Below are positions 1 through 11,658 of a DNA stretch of 64,000 nt, piece after piece. The DNA is taken from contig NC_060021.1 of the NCBI RefSeq assembly GCF_021134715.1, positions 992,001 through 1,056,000 on the forward strand, read 5' to 3'. This DNA is from Daphnia pulex. Its lineage: Eukaryota; Arthropoda; Branchiopoda; Diplostraca; Daphniidae. How positions within the stretch are numbered: the first letter of the stretch is position 1; each line of letters begins with the position of its first letter. Position numbers and translations under genes: made by a program. The notes beneath the pieces were generated by a model. The model ran no database searches. It saw only the letters and a list, made by a program, of their open reading frames with translations, and was not told the origin of the DNA.

Positions 1-2254
1 TCAGAACAAGGTAAAATTGAATTGTACTATTGCCGTGTTCAATTATTAAAAAAAAAAAAAACCGTGGGTAAATTTTCGTTTTGATTTTCAGTTGCGTACA
101 CTGGGAACCGAAATGACCACCGAGCGGACACGGGCTGCAGCGGCACGGAAGCAACTCGAAGAATCTTTGGCTAGGCAAACGGCAGAGATGCAGATGTTAT
201 CCGTTCGACTCCAACAAACAACTGAGCAACACGTGGCGGAGGTTAATGCTCTACGAGTTGCGGTCCAACAAGCCCAGAAGGCGTCTCAAACGTCGGAAGA
301 ACACCTCCGTCAGCTGCAGCGTTTGCAGGACGAAAAGAACCAATTTGACGCTAGATTCGCCACTGCCCAGCAAATGCAACAAGAAATGGGTGCTCGCGTT
401 CAACAGCTGGAGGATTTCTTGATGCACAAGGAACAGCAATTGATGGAACAAGCCAATCAAATGGCAATCATTGCCGGCAAGTTGCAAGAATCGGAACAAG
501 CACGAAATGGACAAAGTCACGAAGTGCAGCGCGAGGTTGCTCAGTTGCGAGAAGCGCTTCAAGCTGCTGAAGCCCAGTCATTGCACACGGCTCATGACGC
601 CCGTGTCCGTCTGGAAGAGATGGAACGGACAAAGGAGCTATTGGAAAATCGCATTACTAAAGTCGATCGCGACCTAGCGATGGAACGAAGCCTGGCCGCC
701 CAAAATGAAGAACGCATCCGACAGGAAGTATCTCGCCTTTGTTTGGAAAATCAGGCTCTTAATCTCCAGTTGACCAACGCGACCCAGAATCGACAGGAAG
801 ATGACTCTAAATGGGCGGCTGTCCAGGAACAGATGCAAGTTGAACGTAATCAAATGGCTGCGAAAGAGTCTGAAGTACAGAAAGAGCTGGAAAATTTGCG
901 TAGTGAAATCAACTCTCTCAATCAACAATTGTCAAACACATCCCAAAGCCGACAGAATGATGATGTCAAATTGGCAGCTATTCAGGAGCAGATGCAAGTT
1001 GAACGTAACCAAATGGCCGCCAAAGAAGCAGAAGCACAGAAAGATCTGGAACACCTAAAGAGTGAAATTAATTCTCTTAATCTACAGTTATCCAGCTCAT
1101 CCCAAAACCGACAAGATGATGATGTTAAATTGGCAGCTATTCAGGAGCAGATGCAGGTTGAACGTAACCAAATGGCCACCAAAGAGGCAGAAACGCAGAA
1201 AGAATTGGAACAGTTGAAGAGTGAAATACATTCTCTCAATCAGCAATTGTCAAATTCATCCCAAAACCGACAAGACGATGATGTTAAATTGGCAGCTATT
1301 CAGGAGCAGATGCAAGTGGAACGTAACCAATTGGCCGCCAAAGAGTCCGAAGCACAGAAAGAATTGGAACAGTTGAGGAGTGAAACTCAGTCCCTCACTC
1401 AGCAGCTGAATGAAACAAAACAGAACGAGCAGGATCGCCAGAATAAACTTGATGTAGAGCTGAAGAGTAAGGACGAAGAATTGGAAACCCAAAAGCGGAA
1501 AAACAATGAACTTCGTGACAAAAATTACAAAGCCATGGATGCCCTTGCTGCTGCTGAAAAGGCTCTTGTTGAATTGAAAAAATCCAGCAGCAGTGCGAAG
1601 AATGTCCCCAGTCCAGTTGAAATTAATCAGGCCATTGGTGCCGGCCTGCAACGAGTCTTTCCCGAGTTGTCCTTTGACGCATCCGCATCACCAGCCGCGT
1701 TTACAGAATCTCTCTCCAGTCAAATGACACGATCGCTTGAACGACTCCAGAGTGAGGAACAGTCGAAAGCTCAGGCTCAAGTACTCCATTACAAGACGGT
1801 CCTCTCACAGACGGAAGAGTTACTCAACCGACTCCAGAGTCGCGTAGAAGCTGAAGAGACGTCTTGGAAAGTGAAGCTGACTCAAATCGAATCTGATTTG
1901 CTGACCGTGAAACAAGAGAAAGAGTTTTGGATGGATCAATGCCAGAAGCAGGAAGCCCATCAACAACAACAAACATCTGAAGTGGATGTCCAACCACTCA
2001 ATGCCCAAATTGAATCTCTTCAAAAAGAAAAAGATCATCTATTACAAGTTTGTTGAATTTAACTGTTGGTTTATAAATAAGTGCTAAATATTATTTGATT
2101 GATGAAATAGGAGATTGAAAAAGAACGCCAAGCAGCAGCAGAACTGGCATCTCAGTCTGGAAGTCATCGAGACCAATTGCAAGCTGTAGAATCACAGCTG
2201 GCCGAAGAGAGAAAATCAGTTCAGCAGTTGCGGGACCAGCTGGACCAAGCCAAG
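1..2254 (+). CDS. Ribosome-binding protein 1 / kinectin-like coiled-coil protein, 3' part (5' end outside window)
   Basis: Exons read as 1-10 (tail of an upstream exon, donor at 11), 92-2047 and 2111-2254, all joining in phase 0; the gene starts left of the window. The visible part is an almost uninterrupted Gln/Glu-rich coiled coil of about 700 residues. Its last ~150 residues resemble the C-terminus of vertebrate RRBP1 as remembered: a 'YKTVLSQTEELLNRLQ' segment followed by 'VEAEETSWK', then 'EKEKDHLLQEIEKER' and a run ending 'QQLRDQLDQAK'. RRBP1 and kinectin are ER membrane proteins that bind ribosomes, kinesin or microtubules through the cytoplasmic coiled coil; the N-terminal membrane anchor would lie outside this window. 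Residues from base 770 to 1405 are four tandem 53-residue repeats. The family match is fairly strong, but RRBP1 and KTN1 cannot be separated here, and other long coiled coils remain possible. Confidence 0.72.
770..1405 (+). repeat. Four in-frame tandem repeats of 53 codons (159 bp) in the coiled coil
   Basis: Units start at 770, 929, 1088 and 1247, each exactly 159 bp. Each encodes a block beginning L(T/S)-x-x-(T/S)-Q-x-R-Q, followed by a 'QEQMQVERNQ' core and ending with S-L-x-x-Q. Units 2-4 are nearly identical, which suggests recent unequal duplication or gene conversion. Confidence 0.9.
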
Positions 2255-2346
2255 GTAACATAGAGTTAGTGTGTTTCTTCTTCTTTCTCGAGTGTTGATT
2301 TCTCTCAAACAAAACAAAAAAAAAACTACTTGGCCGGGGAGCGCAG

Positions 2347-3697
2347 GCTCAGTTGTCGGCCACAAAGGTAGGTTCCATCGGCTTCATGGTGGGCTGGGCA
2401 AAGAGCTCAGCGGCTACAGTGGCCGCAGCCACGGCTAGGAAAAACAGCCTTAACTCAGAGAATGTTTCTTCAGAGGCCAACCCGCCATCGCCACAGGTTA
2501 GCCACACAAACTCACTGCCCCGTTTGCCTCCTTTCTGTCGTTTTTCTCTTGTTCTTCTTTGCAGTGGCTTTTTTTCTTTTTCCACACTTTCGACTAACAA
2601 CCTCCTTTTCATTCCTCAATTTGTTTTCTCTTTCCGTTATTTTTCCGTCAGACTCCTCGTCCATCCCTTTGCGTGGCACCTGGGTACTGGGAGGTCTAGA
2701 TCAACCTTATCTAGTACACCAGACGGGCTTTGTATTTGAATCAAAGGTGTTGCGTCTTTCCCTAACGTTGTGCCGCGCGGCATTAACCTCGTTATATTTT
2801 TCTCTATAAAAATTAGACGCACAATGTCTTTCACACTTGACACCCGGAAATATTGGTGGACTACATTTTATTTTTATTTTTGTTTATTTTCATAACAGAA
2901 GGATGAAGCAGCGACCAAATCTGCAGCAGCGACCACCAATGGTAACGGAACCAAGGCTGAATCACCAGTGGAAGAGGTAAAGACTCTATAATTTTTTTTT
3001 TCACACATTTCATTGGGTGTATTGTTGAATGTGCATTGGACTTGTCTCATTCACGACTAACTCATGTGCCGTGCTTTTTTTATTCTCTCAATCACCTTCT
3101 TGTCCTGTGGGGATTGTCTATAAAATTAACATAAATAATGACACAAAAAAAGCCGATTACAACAGTGAAGATGGGCAGCAACGGTCAGAAAAGCAAAAAT
3201 CGGAAGAAAAAGGTACCGTGTAGCTTTAACGAAAAGGCTGAAAAAGTATCAGACTTGTAGTATTAGCTGTAGATAGACATTTTCTTTCTTACTATCGTGC
3301 TTCATGATTTCTCCGTTTCTTTTCTCTGGTTTCTTCTTGTAATTTTGTATTTTCTCCTTCGTTGGTATTATGCCCCCCATAACATTCAATTAAAACAAGC
3401 ACTCTACTACTACTTCTTCTTCCACCAATCTACTTGATCACAAAGTTGGCGACTTTAATTTGGCTGATCCCGCTAAAAAACACTCCGTAGGTAAATTAGT
3501 TGTAGTAGTGTGCATATTGGGATTTCGGTTTGGTTTTGCTTCAATCATTTCCCCTGTATTTATTGTGTTTTTGTTTTGTTTTGTTTTTTAAATTCCTATC
3601 GTGTTGACCAGTTTAATAATTGAATTTGCATTTTTAAAATTTATTCGCAGGCTGCTTCTCATTTCGAAAGCTGAAACCACGAGCTTAGTGTGAAATA
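2347..3697 (+). CDS. Candidate 3' exons (alternative C-termini) of the RRBP1-like gene
   Basis: After the conserved coiled coil, several short exon-like segments follow. 2347-2496 is open in phase 0 and can end early at a donor at 2368. 2652-2751 has acceptor and donor signals, but read in phase 0 it stops after 15 codons. 2899-2976 is phase 0 and Ala/Thr/Glu-rich ('KDEAATKSAAATTNGNG'). A Lys-rich segment ends near 3211, a segment ends near 3489, and a terminal piece follows the acceptor at 3650, ending in TGA or TAG by 3690 depending on phase. Vertebrate RRBP1 ends soon after the conserved coiled coil, so these look like lineage-specific, probably alternatively spliced tails. Which exons join cannot be settled from sequence alone. 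Confidence 0.4.
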
Positions 3698-5460
3698 ACG
3701 CGTCCCTGGGAAACGGACCCTGGATGGAGGAGAGCACCAGATCGAGCTTGATTATTCATTTCTTGGTTTTATTTTCTTGTCTCCCTCCCTTCTACGTTAA
3801 AAAAAAAACCTATCCCCCATTCCTCTTGAGTGAAGAAGTCTGTATTTTCAAAGAGAACAAGTAATCCTGCTTCCACTAACACTTTTTTCTTGGATTCGTC
3901 GGACTCCTCGTGTTACTTTTTCCCCCCCCCCCTTTTCAGTCGTCATCCACCAACATATTTTCGAAATCGCCCGTTTCTCAACAGGTGGTTTTGTAAACAG
4001 TAAATGAATTCCTTCGGGTCAGAACTCTTCATCTAAATCGTTAGTCAATGAAAACAAATTGAAAAACTAACACCCTCTTCTCCACCGTTTAGAGCGATGA
4101 CATTTATTCGCCCCCTTTATTTCCCTGTGTACTGTGGGGCCTAATGAGATGATTGTCTCTTTCTGTTGAGTTAATTGAACAAAACAAGAATACCAATCCC
4201 AGAGTCAAATACTGTTTGTGTCTGGCTGTAATTTCCAATGACCGGTTTTCGTTGATCCCGTTTCACACACCCCCTCTGTACTCGCCAGCCTAGCTCTCTT
4301 TTCTTCTTTATTCTCTTGTTTTGGGTTTTGATATTTCGTTGATGTTTAAGAAGTTTTTTTCCACCACCCTCTGCTCCCTGGCCTCCCCCTATTATATCGC
4401 ATCCTCCTATGATGCCCAAAGCCATGTATACAACAACTCTGTTACATCGGACTGAAATACATCAGCATTCCTAACCTCTAAATTAGGTCCCTGGTTATTA
4501 GTCGAAGACACTCACCGCAAACCTTTTTGTAGAATTTAATGGATCGCGAAGTAAGTAAGATGTAAATATTTTATTTCATAATTACGCATAATTATAACCT
4601 ACATGGCTACTGTTTGCATTTATTTAGGAATAACTATTTTTAACGGTCTACACTGTCGAGGAAATATCGTGAATGGGAATCCTATCAAATTTCGACTAAC
4701 TGTTCGACCAACTACGTCCGAATAACAGGATTCCCAGTTTTGGCCTGAGACTAGTTTCCTCTTAGTCTCTTGCATTTGGATATGATTCAACATTTCCTTG
4801 TTTTTAGTCATAACATTTTTTTATCGAATACTGCCACTGCGCATAAATCACTAGCACATGCATCTATGGCATCTATAGTTTACTAGACATCTTGGGGTTA
4901 TGTTTATTTTTTCTTTCTCATATCTTATCGTGAATCTTGTAAACCTCAAAAAGCGTATAGTCTAAATAAGCTTTACTTTAAGATTTTGTTAGGTGAAATT
5001 TGACGACTCTTACTTGAGCATTGACAAAATTTAAAGTTAAGTTTAATAGTTATTTTTTACTCCCTAAGACAAGAGGTCAGACAATCCAAACCTAGGTAGT
5101 TGAACTTAAAATCTCAAACAGTTGTTAACCAAAAATATGAGGAACCCAAATCTTTTTATCTGTCCACGGGAACAAGGAAACCTCTCAGTCTACGCATCAC
5201 GGTACCTATTTGTCTTTTTTCTACCTGACAAACTCATGACCTTTCTCAATCTACAAGTTGTTGACCTCTTTTCACCTGTCTTATTTTTAAAGGCCTCAAC
5301 ACAAAACCTGCGAGTCGCCATCGGGTCATCTCAGGTCATTGCCTTGACCAACCAGAAGAAAGAGAAGAAAGCAAACGAGGAAGTAAAAAAAGGTGGATCT
5401 CAATTGTTTTTATCTGAGATATTTTCCAGCTCCCATCCGCAGTTGGAGTTGAGCCGCGGA
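3698..5460. other. 3' UTR of the RRBP1-like gene and intergenic DNA
   Basis: Pyrimidine-rich, AT-rich sequence with homopolymer runs (poly-C near 3925). Open frames here are short and lack coding character. The frame at 5122-5544 runs into the presumed 5' UTR of the next gene and shows no recognisable motif. No RNA gene was recognised. Confidence 0.5.
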
Positions 5461-5574
5461 TCAACGACGTCCGCATTTATTTCGCACCCAACTCAACTTC
5501 ATCATCGGTCAAGATTCGGACATAATTATTTTCAATATTGTTGACGCTCTCATTGCCATATCGACAGCCTTAAG
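5460..5574 (+). other. Probable non-coding first exon (5' UTR) of the secreted-protein gene
   Basis: A good donor (AAG|GTAATC) at 5574/5575 pairs with an acceptor ending at 5699, which places the ATG at the very start of the next exon. The exon's 5' limit is a guess. Confidence 0.45.
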
Positions 5575-5699
5575 GTAATCCCTACTTTTGTTTAATTGAA
5601 ATTTACTTTCCTTTAGATTGTGCATATTTGAGTAGAAAATAATTATATTGCGAATGTGTGTGAGTAAATGTTTAGCTACATGTATTTTAAAATTGACAG

Positions 5700-7246
5700 A
5701 TGAAGCCGAAATCCATCTTAGCGACGTCATGGATGCTTGCGTTCCACCTGTGTGCCTTCCAAACATTCGTCTCCGTAGCCCTTAGTGAAGATACCGATGT
5801 GAAGCGATATACCTACGGCGCGGGAATTCCCAAACAGGAGGCAGCGATTAATGAAACGGACGTGAATGCAGTTGAAAATCCGGACCCAAACTCTTCTACA
5901 GATCCAAATTCTGCTACAGATCCCGGAACAGACTCGGTTATTACCAATCCAGACCCAAATTCGGTTAACAATCCAGAGACAACTTCGGGTACAAATCCTG
6001 AGACGAATAACTCTCCGCCAATAGACATCGGCAACAACATCTTGACGGGTATCTCCATCACATCTGCTGTCCTAACAATCCTGGAAGGAATTGACCGACG
6101 AATCTTGCCTCAGCCGACGACAGCGTTGGACATTTTAGACAGCGTGAGACGTTTGGAAGATCTCATTCGTCCCAGCGACGAAGGCCAATACAAGAAGGCA
6201 GAAGATACTATTTCAAGAGCTCTATACGACATGGGTGTCATGATGGCCGGAGTTGGGCGGCAAGGCACCATCGAGTCCTCAGCGTTCCAGGAACTGTTGT
6301 GGCTGGAACGGGCGCGTCTCATTGATGGCAACATTATTTTACTCATGGAAGGCTTACTTGGCCAACCGGTGGCCGGAGCTGATATAATGGAAAATATTCA
6401 AAACGACTTGAAGGTAAATAGAATTTTTCTTTCTGAAGCATAGGAATTTATACTTGACAATCATTTTTATTTTCAGTGTGACGCCATGGATGTTTCGGAA
6501 AAGGTGAGCAGATATAACGATCTCATCGAAAGTGGATCGATTGCCTTTAACCATTTCGCTAAGCTAGGACAAATGTCGGAACTGTAAGATAATTCCCTTA
6601 AAATAATGAATACAGAGTAGGCATGTTTATTAATTCTAAATTTGATTTGATCAGGGAAACGGGTCGGAGAAGAGCTGCCTTCAGGCAACGGAATCTGAGG
6701 GTTCAGGCTCGTAACGTAAAGGTGGTAGAAGAATGTTTCCAGCGGCAATTAAATAAAGTCCCAAGCGAATCCTCAACGTCCGAAGAAGTTGCCCTAAATG
6801 TTGGCCAAGCCATGTCTGAACTTTATCCATTGCCGACACGGTGGATCGTCGCTGCGTACGCGGACGATGACGGAATGTCTCGTGGCGCTGTCAAACCGAT
6901 GAAATCTAAACTTTCTGCCGATTTCAACGTCGTCATCAACGGCTTTCGAGTGGCATTGTTCCCGTTCCTGGATGGGAAAATGCCTAAAATGATTGACGGT
7001 CGCCGTGTGGATCGGTTCTGCAACCTACCCGTCCAAGGCGCTGGACAAATGCCAATTTGTGACGTCGGCAGCACCGACGGAGAATATGTCTTCGATGAAA
7101 TAAGACGACTCGGCATCGTTCCTGATCCTTTTGATTTGATTGTTGTCCCTTCCGGTGGCCAACTGAGCGTCACGACTGTTCCGTACGGTAGTTTACCGCC
7201 ATTTTTCGCTAAACAGTATCCCGATTTCGACATTGTGGTGTTTTAA
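5700..7246 (+). CDS. Secreted protein of unknown function, 470 aa
   Basis: Three exons: 5700-6413, 6477-6583 and 6655-7246, with phases 0 and 2 that join cleanly to a TAA at 7244. The start ATG immediately follows a splice acceptor. Residues 1-30 form a signal peptide with a hydrophobic core around 'WMLAFHLCAFQTFVSVAL'. Residues about 55-105 are low complexity, with repeats of Asn/Asp-Pro-(Asp/Glu) type ('NPDPNSSTDPNSATDPG'). The remaining ~360 residues are mixed helical, with three Cys after residue 230, and end in a beta-like tail 'PDFDIVVF'. No enzyme motif or family was recognised. The spaced prolines and acidic linker suggest an extracellular tether followed by a globular domain; this is inference only. 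Confidence 0.85.
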
Positions 7247-7640
7247 TTTAAACATTTGATTGAATCCTGAAATGTGTTGTTTAGCTAACTTATTTTTTTG
7301 AATTGTAATCAACCTTCTGTCTTGTGATGTATTTTACCTATAAATTGCCAATACAAATCTTGTATTTGATAAAACTAACAAATTAAATTAACTAGCACTA
7401 ACTAGCACTAACTAGCAGTTCAATGAAAACTAAAGAAATACTTTGTAAAAAAAATTTGAATTTCCTACTAGCGGTGGCGATTGAAAGCTCGTAACTACTA
7501 CCGTCGTCTGACCCGTGGTGAGAAAAGACTTCCAACTTTCAATTTATGTTTATCAACAAGTCATCAGACAGCTGATTCTTTTTCCCTGTTTTTCTCTTTT
7601 CAGTCATTCATTAATTCATTTCTTGCACTCAAAGCTTGAA
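7247..7640. other. Intergenic DNA and 5' UTR of kaptin
   Basis: Short AT-rich spacer holding three copies of an 11-mer around 'CTAGCACTAA' near 7394. The last ~120 bases are probably kaptin 5' UTR: the frame stays open upstream, but no upstream ATG gives family similarity. Confidence 0.5.
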
Positions 7641-9157
7641 ATGGACGATTCTATTACACCCAACAAGTTTCATGACTGTCACATATTTAGTCTGTCGTCA
7701 CAGGGCAGTATTTATACGTTGTGTCGACTACCCAATCCAAATCCTTACGGTCGTATTCGATTACTAGCAGCATCTTTACGTAGACCAGTCTTCTTGCTAG
7801 AATTCAATCACGGCTACAAGGAGTCTTTAGTTCCCTATTCCAGAGAGCTCAGTTTTACATACCTTCCAGGTAAAGGCTTATTTGTAGCTTTCCGTCAATG
7901 TGTGGTTTTTTCTAGCTTCAATTTTTTTTTGTTCACAGGAAATGCCGAAATTGTGTCTATCACATCATTTTCCAAGCCTGGATCAAGCAACACTGTTATT
8001 GGAGTTGCCTACATCAAAGTATTTTCTTTAACACTACAAGAAGTAATATAAATAATGAAACTTGTGCTTTGAATGCAGGTTGGCAATACAGAAACTGGCC
8101 AATGTCTCAACATTTTCACTGTAAAGGAAAGTGGATCAGATTTGAATGCTGATGGTCTTGCCTTTTCCTGTTCATTTGAGATCAACTTTATTCCATATCA
8201 CCTCACTCATTGCCTTTGTTCCAACGAAGTATTATTTCAATCAGAAACAGAATAAGCCTTCATATTTTTAAGATATTTTTATTATAATGATTTTGTAGGT
8301 TACCATTGTACTCAGCGGTAGCGATAACCGAGTTCATCTTTTTACCGAAGATTCCAACACTCACATTGCTCAAGAAAAAATTGCTAGTGATGAATTTCCA
8401 GAATTCGGAAATGAATTTCCTAGTGTTGTTCTTTGGATCGAGTTTCACATCTTGAAAGAAAAATCTCTCCGTTTGACTGCTGTGGGATGTGAATGTGGAG
8501 GTTTTTTCTTGTACGTCGTCGATACCGAATCTAATTCCATAAAATCTTATGCCAATGTGAATCACGGAACGTCCGTCACGTCATCTAAATTTTTCGATTC
8601 TTCCGACTCGATTCATCTGTTGGTAACCAGCTCGCTTTTACCAGCCACGGTTTATCGGTAATATTCAGCGGTCCTTGTTGATAGTAAATTACTTATAAGT
8701 TAATTTTATCATTTTTTAAATTGGGTTAATAGGAATGTTTTGGAGAACCAGCTGAACGATTCGGTGATATTAGTCGGCAGCGATAAACATGATGTCCTCA
8801 CATGCAGCATAGTCTGCGACATTCACATGGACCAGCAGCCCACCATTCTGCTAGGTACCTACGGTCAAGAGCTCCTGGCCTATCGGCCCGAAAATCTCGA
8901 ATGGTCTTTGGCTTGGCAAAGGAGTTTCAGTCATCCAATACTGGCTCTCGACTACTGTGATGTAACGGGCGACGGAGTCCGTGAACTCGTCGCTTTAACC
9001 ACTAGGGGGGTCCAGATTCTTCAGGTAACTTATCGCAAATACGTTTCACAATAATGTTAAAGGTTAAAATAATTTTCTTACTTTTCAGCACGATCTGGAG
9101 GAAGTTGTAGCCCTCTTTTTGAAACGCCATTGTTTATCAAATCTGCAAAAAGAGTAG
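7641..9157 (+). CDS. KPTN: Kaptin, KICSTOR complex subunit (392 aa)
   Basis: Six exons: 7641-7869, 7939-8018, 8079-8228, 8299-8657, 8733-9024 and 9089-9157, all in phase, with TAG at 9155. The translation follows vertebrate kaptin along its length: 'AEIVSITSF', then 'VLSGSDNRVHLF', 'VVLWIEFH', 'LLGTYGQELLAYR', 'WQRSFSHPILAL' and 'DVTGDGVRELVAL' before 'GVQILQHDLEEV'. Kaptin is a beta-propeller-like protein. With ITFG2, KICS2 and SZT2 it forms KICSTOR, which tethers GATOR1 to lysosomes and restrains mTORC1 when nutrients are low; it was first described as actin-associated. The start lies just before 'MDDSITPNKFHDCHIF', which aligns with the family N-terminus. Slightly shorter than the human protein, mainly at the C-terminus. 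Confidence 0.93.
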
Positions 9158-9700
9158 TAAAATAAATTCTTACTTTATTCTTTTCGAGCCTTACGCTCCA
9201 TTTCGCATTTCCTCGTTTGTAAATGTAACTTTGACTATTTACATTTGGTGTTTTATGCTGCCATCCACTTAAGACTTAACCTTATATGTAAAATAGAAAA
9301 CACATCATCCTCATTGTAAATAAATTGTAGCCAAATTGTCAGCTACCTGTATTAGCAAGGTAGGCTGTTTGTGACTGTTGTGTTACATGATGAATCTCCA
9401 AAGTAGAGCCAGAAGATACATCTATTACGGCCGCACCAACATCGAACGGAACTTATTCGGAATAAGTTATTCCCATTACATGTCCAAGACGTTCAAGTTA
9501 ACTTACCTCGTATCTAGCTGCTTGGTCTAAGATAAACGGAAACATTTCAAATTTCACGAGGGTCATAGATCTATGGTCAAATTTGTTGTCAGTTAAGGGC
9601 ATTTCATTGAGAAACGGTATAATTATGGCAAAACAACTGCAAATTTCGGCACTAGATGGCGGTCCATATTGTTTTTTTCGTGACGAAACAAATGCATGAC
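9158..9700. other. Kaptin 3' UTR and intergenic DNA
   Basis: An AATAAA lies at about 9162, just after the stop codon. The rest is AT-rich without a supported gene. A CTCF-like core, GCACTAGATGGCGGT, is at 9649-9663. Confidence 0.5.
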
Positions 9701-9834
9701 AAACTGTAGGCAGCACCCTGGTGGTGATAATGGACGCCAGTCCAATGCTAGCGACCCCCGCGCCACCGCGCGGCTGCGTCCATAGCAACACCTATTATTA
9801 AAAAAAAAAAAAAAAAAAAAAAACTGTAGGCAGC
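9701..9834 (+). mobile_element. Short poly(A) retroposon with 14-bp target-site duplication
   Basis: A perfect direct repeat, AAACTGTAGGCAGC, occupies 9701-9714 and 9821-9834. Between them are about 85 bp of GC-rich sequence and a run of about 24 A (9800-9823) abutting the right copy. A target duplication plus a 3' poly(A) tail is the signature of LINE-machinery retroposition. The insert shows no recognised tRNA or 7SL promoter boxes, so it may be a 5'-truncated SINE/LINE or a retrocopy fragment. Confidence 0.8.
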
Positions 9835-9886
9835 GTACTCGTACGCAGCAAGGTACAGTACCCGAAAAGGGAATGTTAAGGGTATA

Positions 9887-11028
9887 GACAAGTTCGGGAT
9901 GCTGAGTTGCACAACCGCTAAATTAGGATCGTGCGCCAACGGGTCCTTTTAACGTTGTGGGGATAGTAGAAAGCGGGTTTTTTATTATTTAAGCATAGAA
10001 TTACTTATCTAATCTTAGAAATGTTCAGGATTATCGTTGTTTAGAACATTCTGCTTTTTATAGAGTAATTTGAAATGTATAATTCAGCTTAGTTTACCCA
10101 TTAAAATTAAAGAAAGTCCAAGCCTGGGATGCTGTTTAGTCTTTTCTTGTGTTTTTTGACAGATCTGCTGACAAGTGACAAGCCATGGACTACTTAAGCT
10201 AGAGGACGGGACACTTCGTCAATTCCTATGTCGGCTACCATTTTTTTTTTGTTACAGTAATCAATAGAGCTTTAGAAATGAGCTATAGTTTATTAAATTA
10301 TCCCTATGCGGCAAATATTTAATTTCGATGATATTCTAATTAGAAATTGACGGAGGTGCTCGTTAGTTGTCGCCGCCTAGCGGTGATTGTTGGTTTACCA
10401 CTCTATGATTCTCTGGTTTTGTTTTGGTTTGGTTTGATTAGGTGCGTCTGCTATCTGTGATTCTCTGGTGATTCTCTGGATTCTGTTTGTTTCTAAAAAC
10501 CATAGTTTAGAATTCTTAGCGCTAGGTGGAGACAACCAACGAGCACCTCTCCCGTTCCCCTCAAAATTTAAGCGCAAATATCTTTTTTTTTAATATCTTC
10601 ACAAGAAAGGTGCTTTGGAGACTTAGAATAGCTTTTTAAATCTCTATCGATTGACCCTTCTTTAAAAAAATTGATTAAAAATCCACCCGACAAGCTATAA
10701 CACGGCGGGATAGGACGAGTGTCCCGTCCTCTAGCTTAAGTAGTCCATGGACAAGCTCAAACACACAAGAAAAGACTAAACAGCATCCCAGGCTTGGACT
10801 TTCTTTAATTTTAATGGGTAAACTAAGCTTAATTATACATTTCAAATTACTCTATAAAAAGCAGAATGTTCTAAACAACGATAATCCTGAACATTTCTAA
10901 GATTAGATAAGTAATTCTATGCTTAAATAATAAAAAACCCGCTTTCTACTATCCCCACAACGTTAAAAGGACCCGTTGGCGCACGATCCTAATTTAGCGG
11001 TTGTGCAACTCAGCATCCCGAACTTGTC
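9887..11028. mobile_element. Foldback DNA transposon (MITE-like) with ~320-bp inverted arms, flanked by TA
   Basis: The left arm, 9887-10219, and right arm, 10712-11028, are inverted copies, nearly identical over most of their length with one diverged patch beside the CCATGGAC match. The outer ends read GACAAGTTCGGG... and its complement. The dinucleotide TA lies directly outside both ends (9885-9886, 11029-11030), fitting a TA target duplication as in Tc1/mariner-type elements. No transposase ORF lies inside, so it is non-autonomous. Confidence 0.85.
10353..10549. repeat. Nested imperfect inverted repeat inside the foldback element
   Basis: 10353-10383 and 10519-10549 are inverted copies of a ~31-bp sequence containing GAGGTGCTCGTT and CCTAGCG with a few mismatches. 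They enclose a short A/T- and GGTTT-rich core. This looks like a second, smaller element lodged within the core of the larger one. Confidence 0.65.
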
Positions 11029-11233
11029 TAGACTATATTGGTATAGTAGTTTTATAAAGGCAGAATAGTTATAGAATAATATTAATATTCTGTTATTAAG
11101 GTATTAATAATTAATTATTTAATAAAATAAATATAATTATTTAACATGCAATCCACCACTCAAGGCTCAAGCGCACCAAATCCATGGACCCGGAGGACCC
11201 CCCTTTTTTTCCCTTCCCGCTATGGGACCTAAA

Positions 11234-11658
11234 AATCTGTAATTTAAAAAAAAATAGTCAGCTGATCAAATCTGGTCTTTCGGATCGAATCCAAATTTGT
11301 ACCAGTTATAGGTGTGATTGTGAAGAACACACAGTTAAAGAATGATACTTGTTCTGCAATCCGTTCAAGAGTTATGAATTTTTTAATTTCGTTTTGTTCC
11401 TATGCCTTTAGTACGCGCGCACCATCCCTCCTCACCATCCCTCCCTCCCTCCGCCGGGAAAGGGAGAGCGTGCATCAAAGGCACAGGGAATAAAAACGAA
11501 ATTTAAAAATTCATAACTCTTAAACAAATTGCGGAACAAGTTTTATTCTTCGGCCAGATGTTGTTCATACTACCACCTATAACTGGTACAAATTTGGGTT
11601 CGATCCGAAAAACCAGATTTGATCAGCTGACTATTTAAAAAACAAATCTTTGAAGAGA
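11234..11658. mobile_element. Second foldback element, ~200-bp inverted arms
   Basis: The left arm (about 11234-11425) contains AGTCAGCTGATCAAATCTGG and is repeated in inverted orientation in the right arm (about 11455-11658), where the complement reads CCAGATTTGATCAGCTGACT. The GC-rich loop holds CCATCCCTCC repeats. There is no ORF; exact ends and target duplication were not resolved. Confidence 0.75.

Noticed and set aside
5122-5544. 140-codon plus-strand frame upstream of the secreted-protein gene
   Set aside because: No motif, no signal peptide, and it overlaps the likely 5' UTR exon with a good splice donor just after it.
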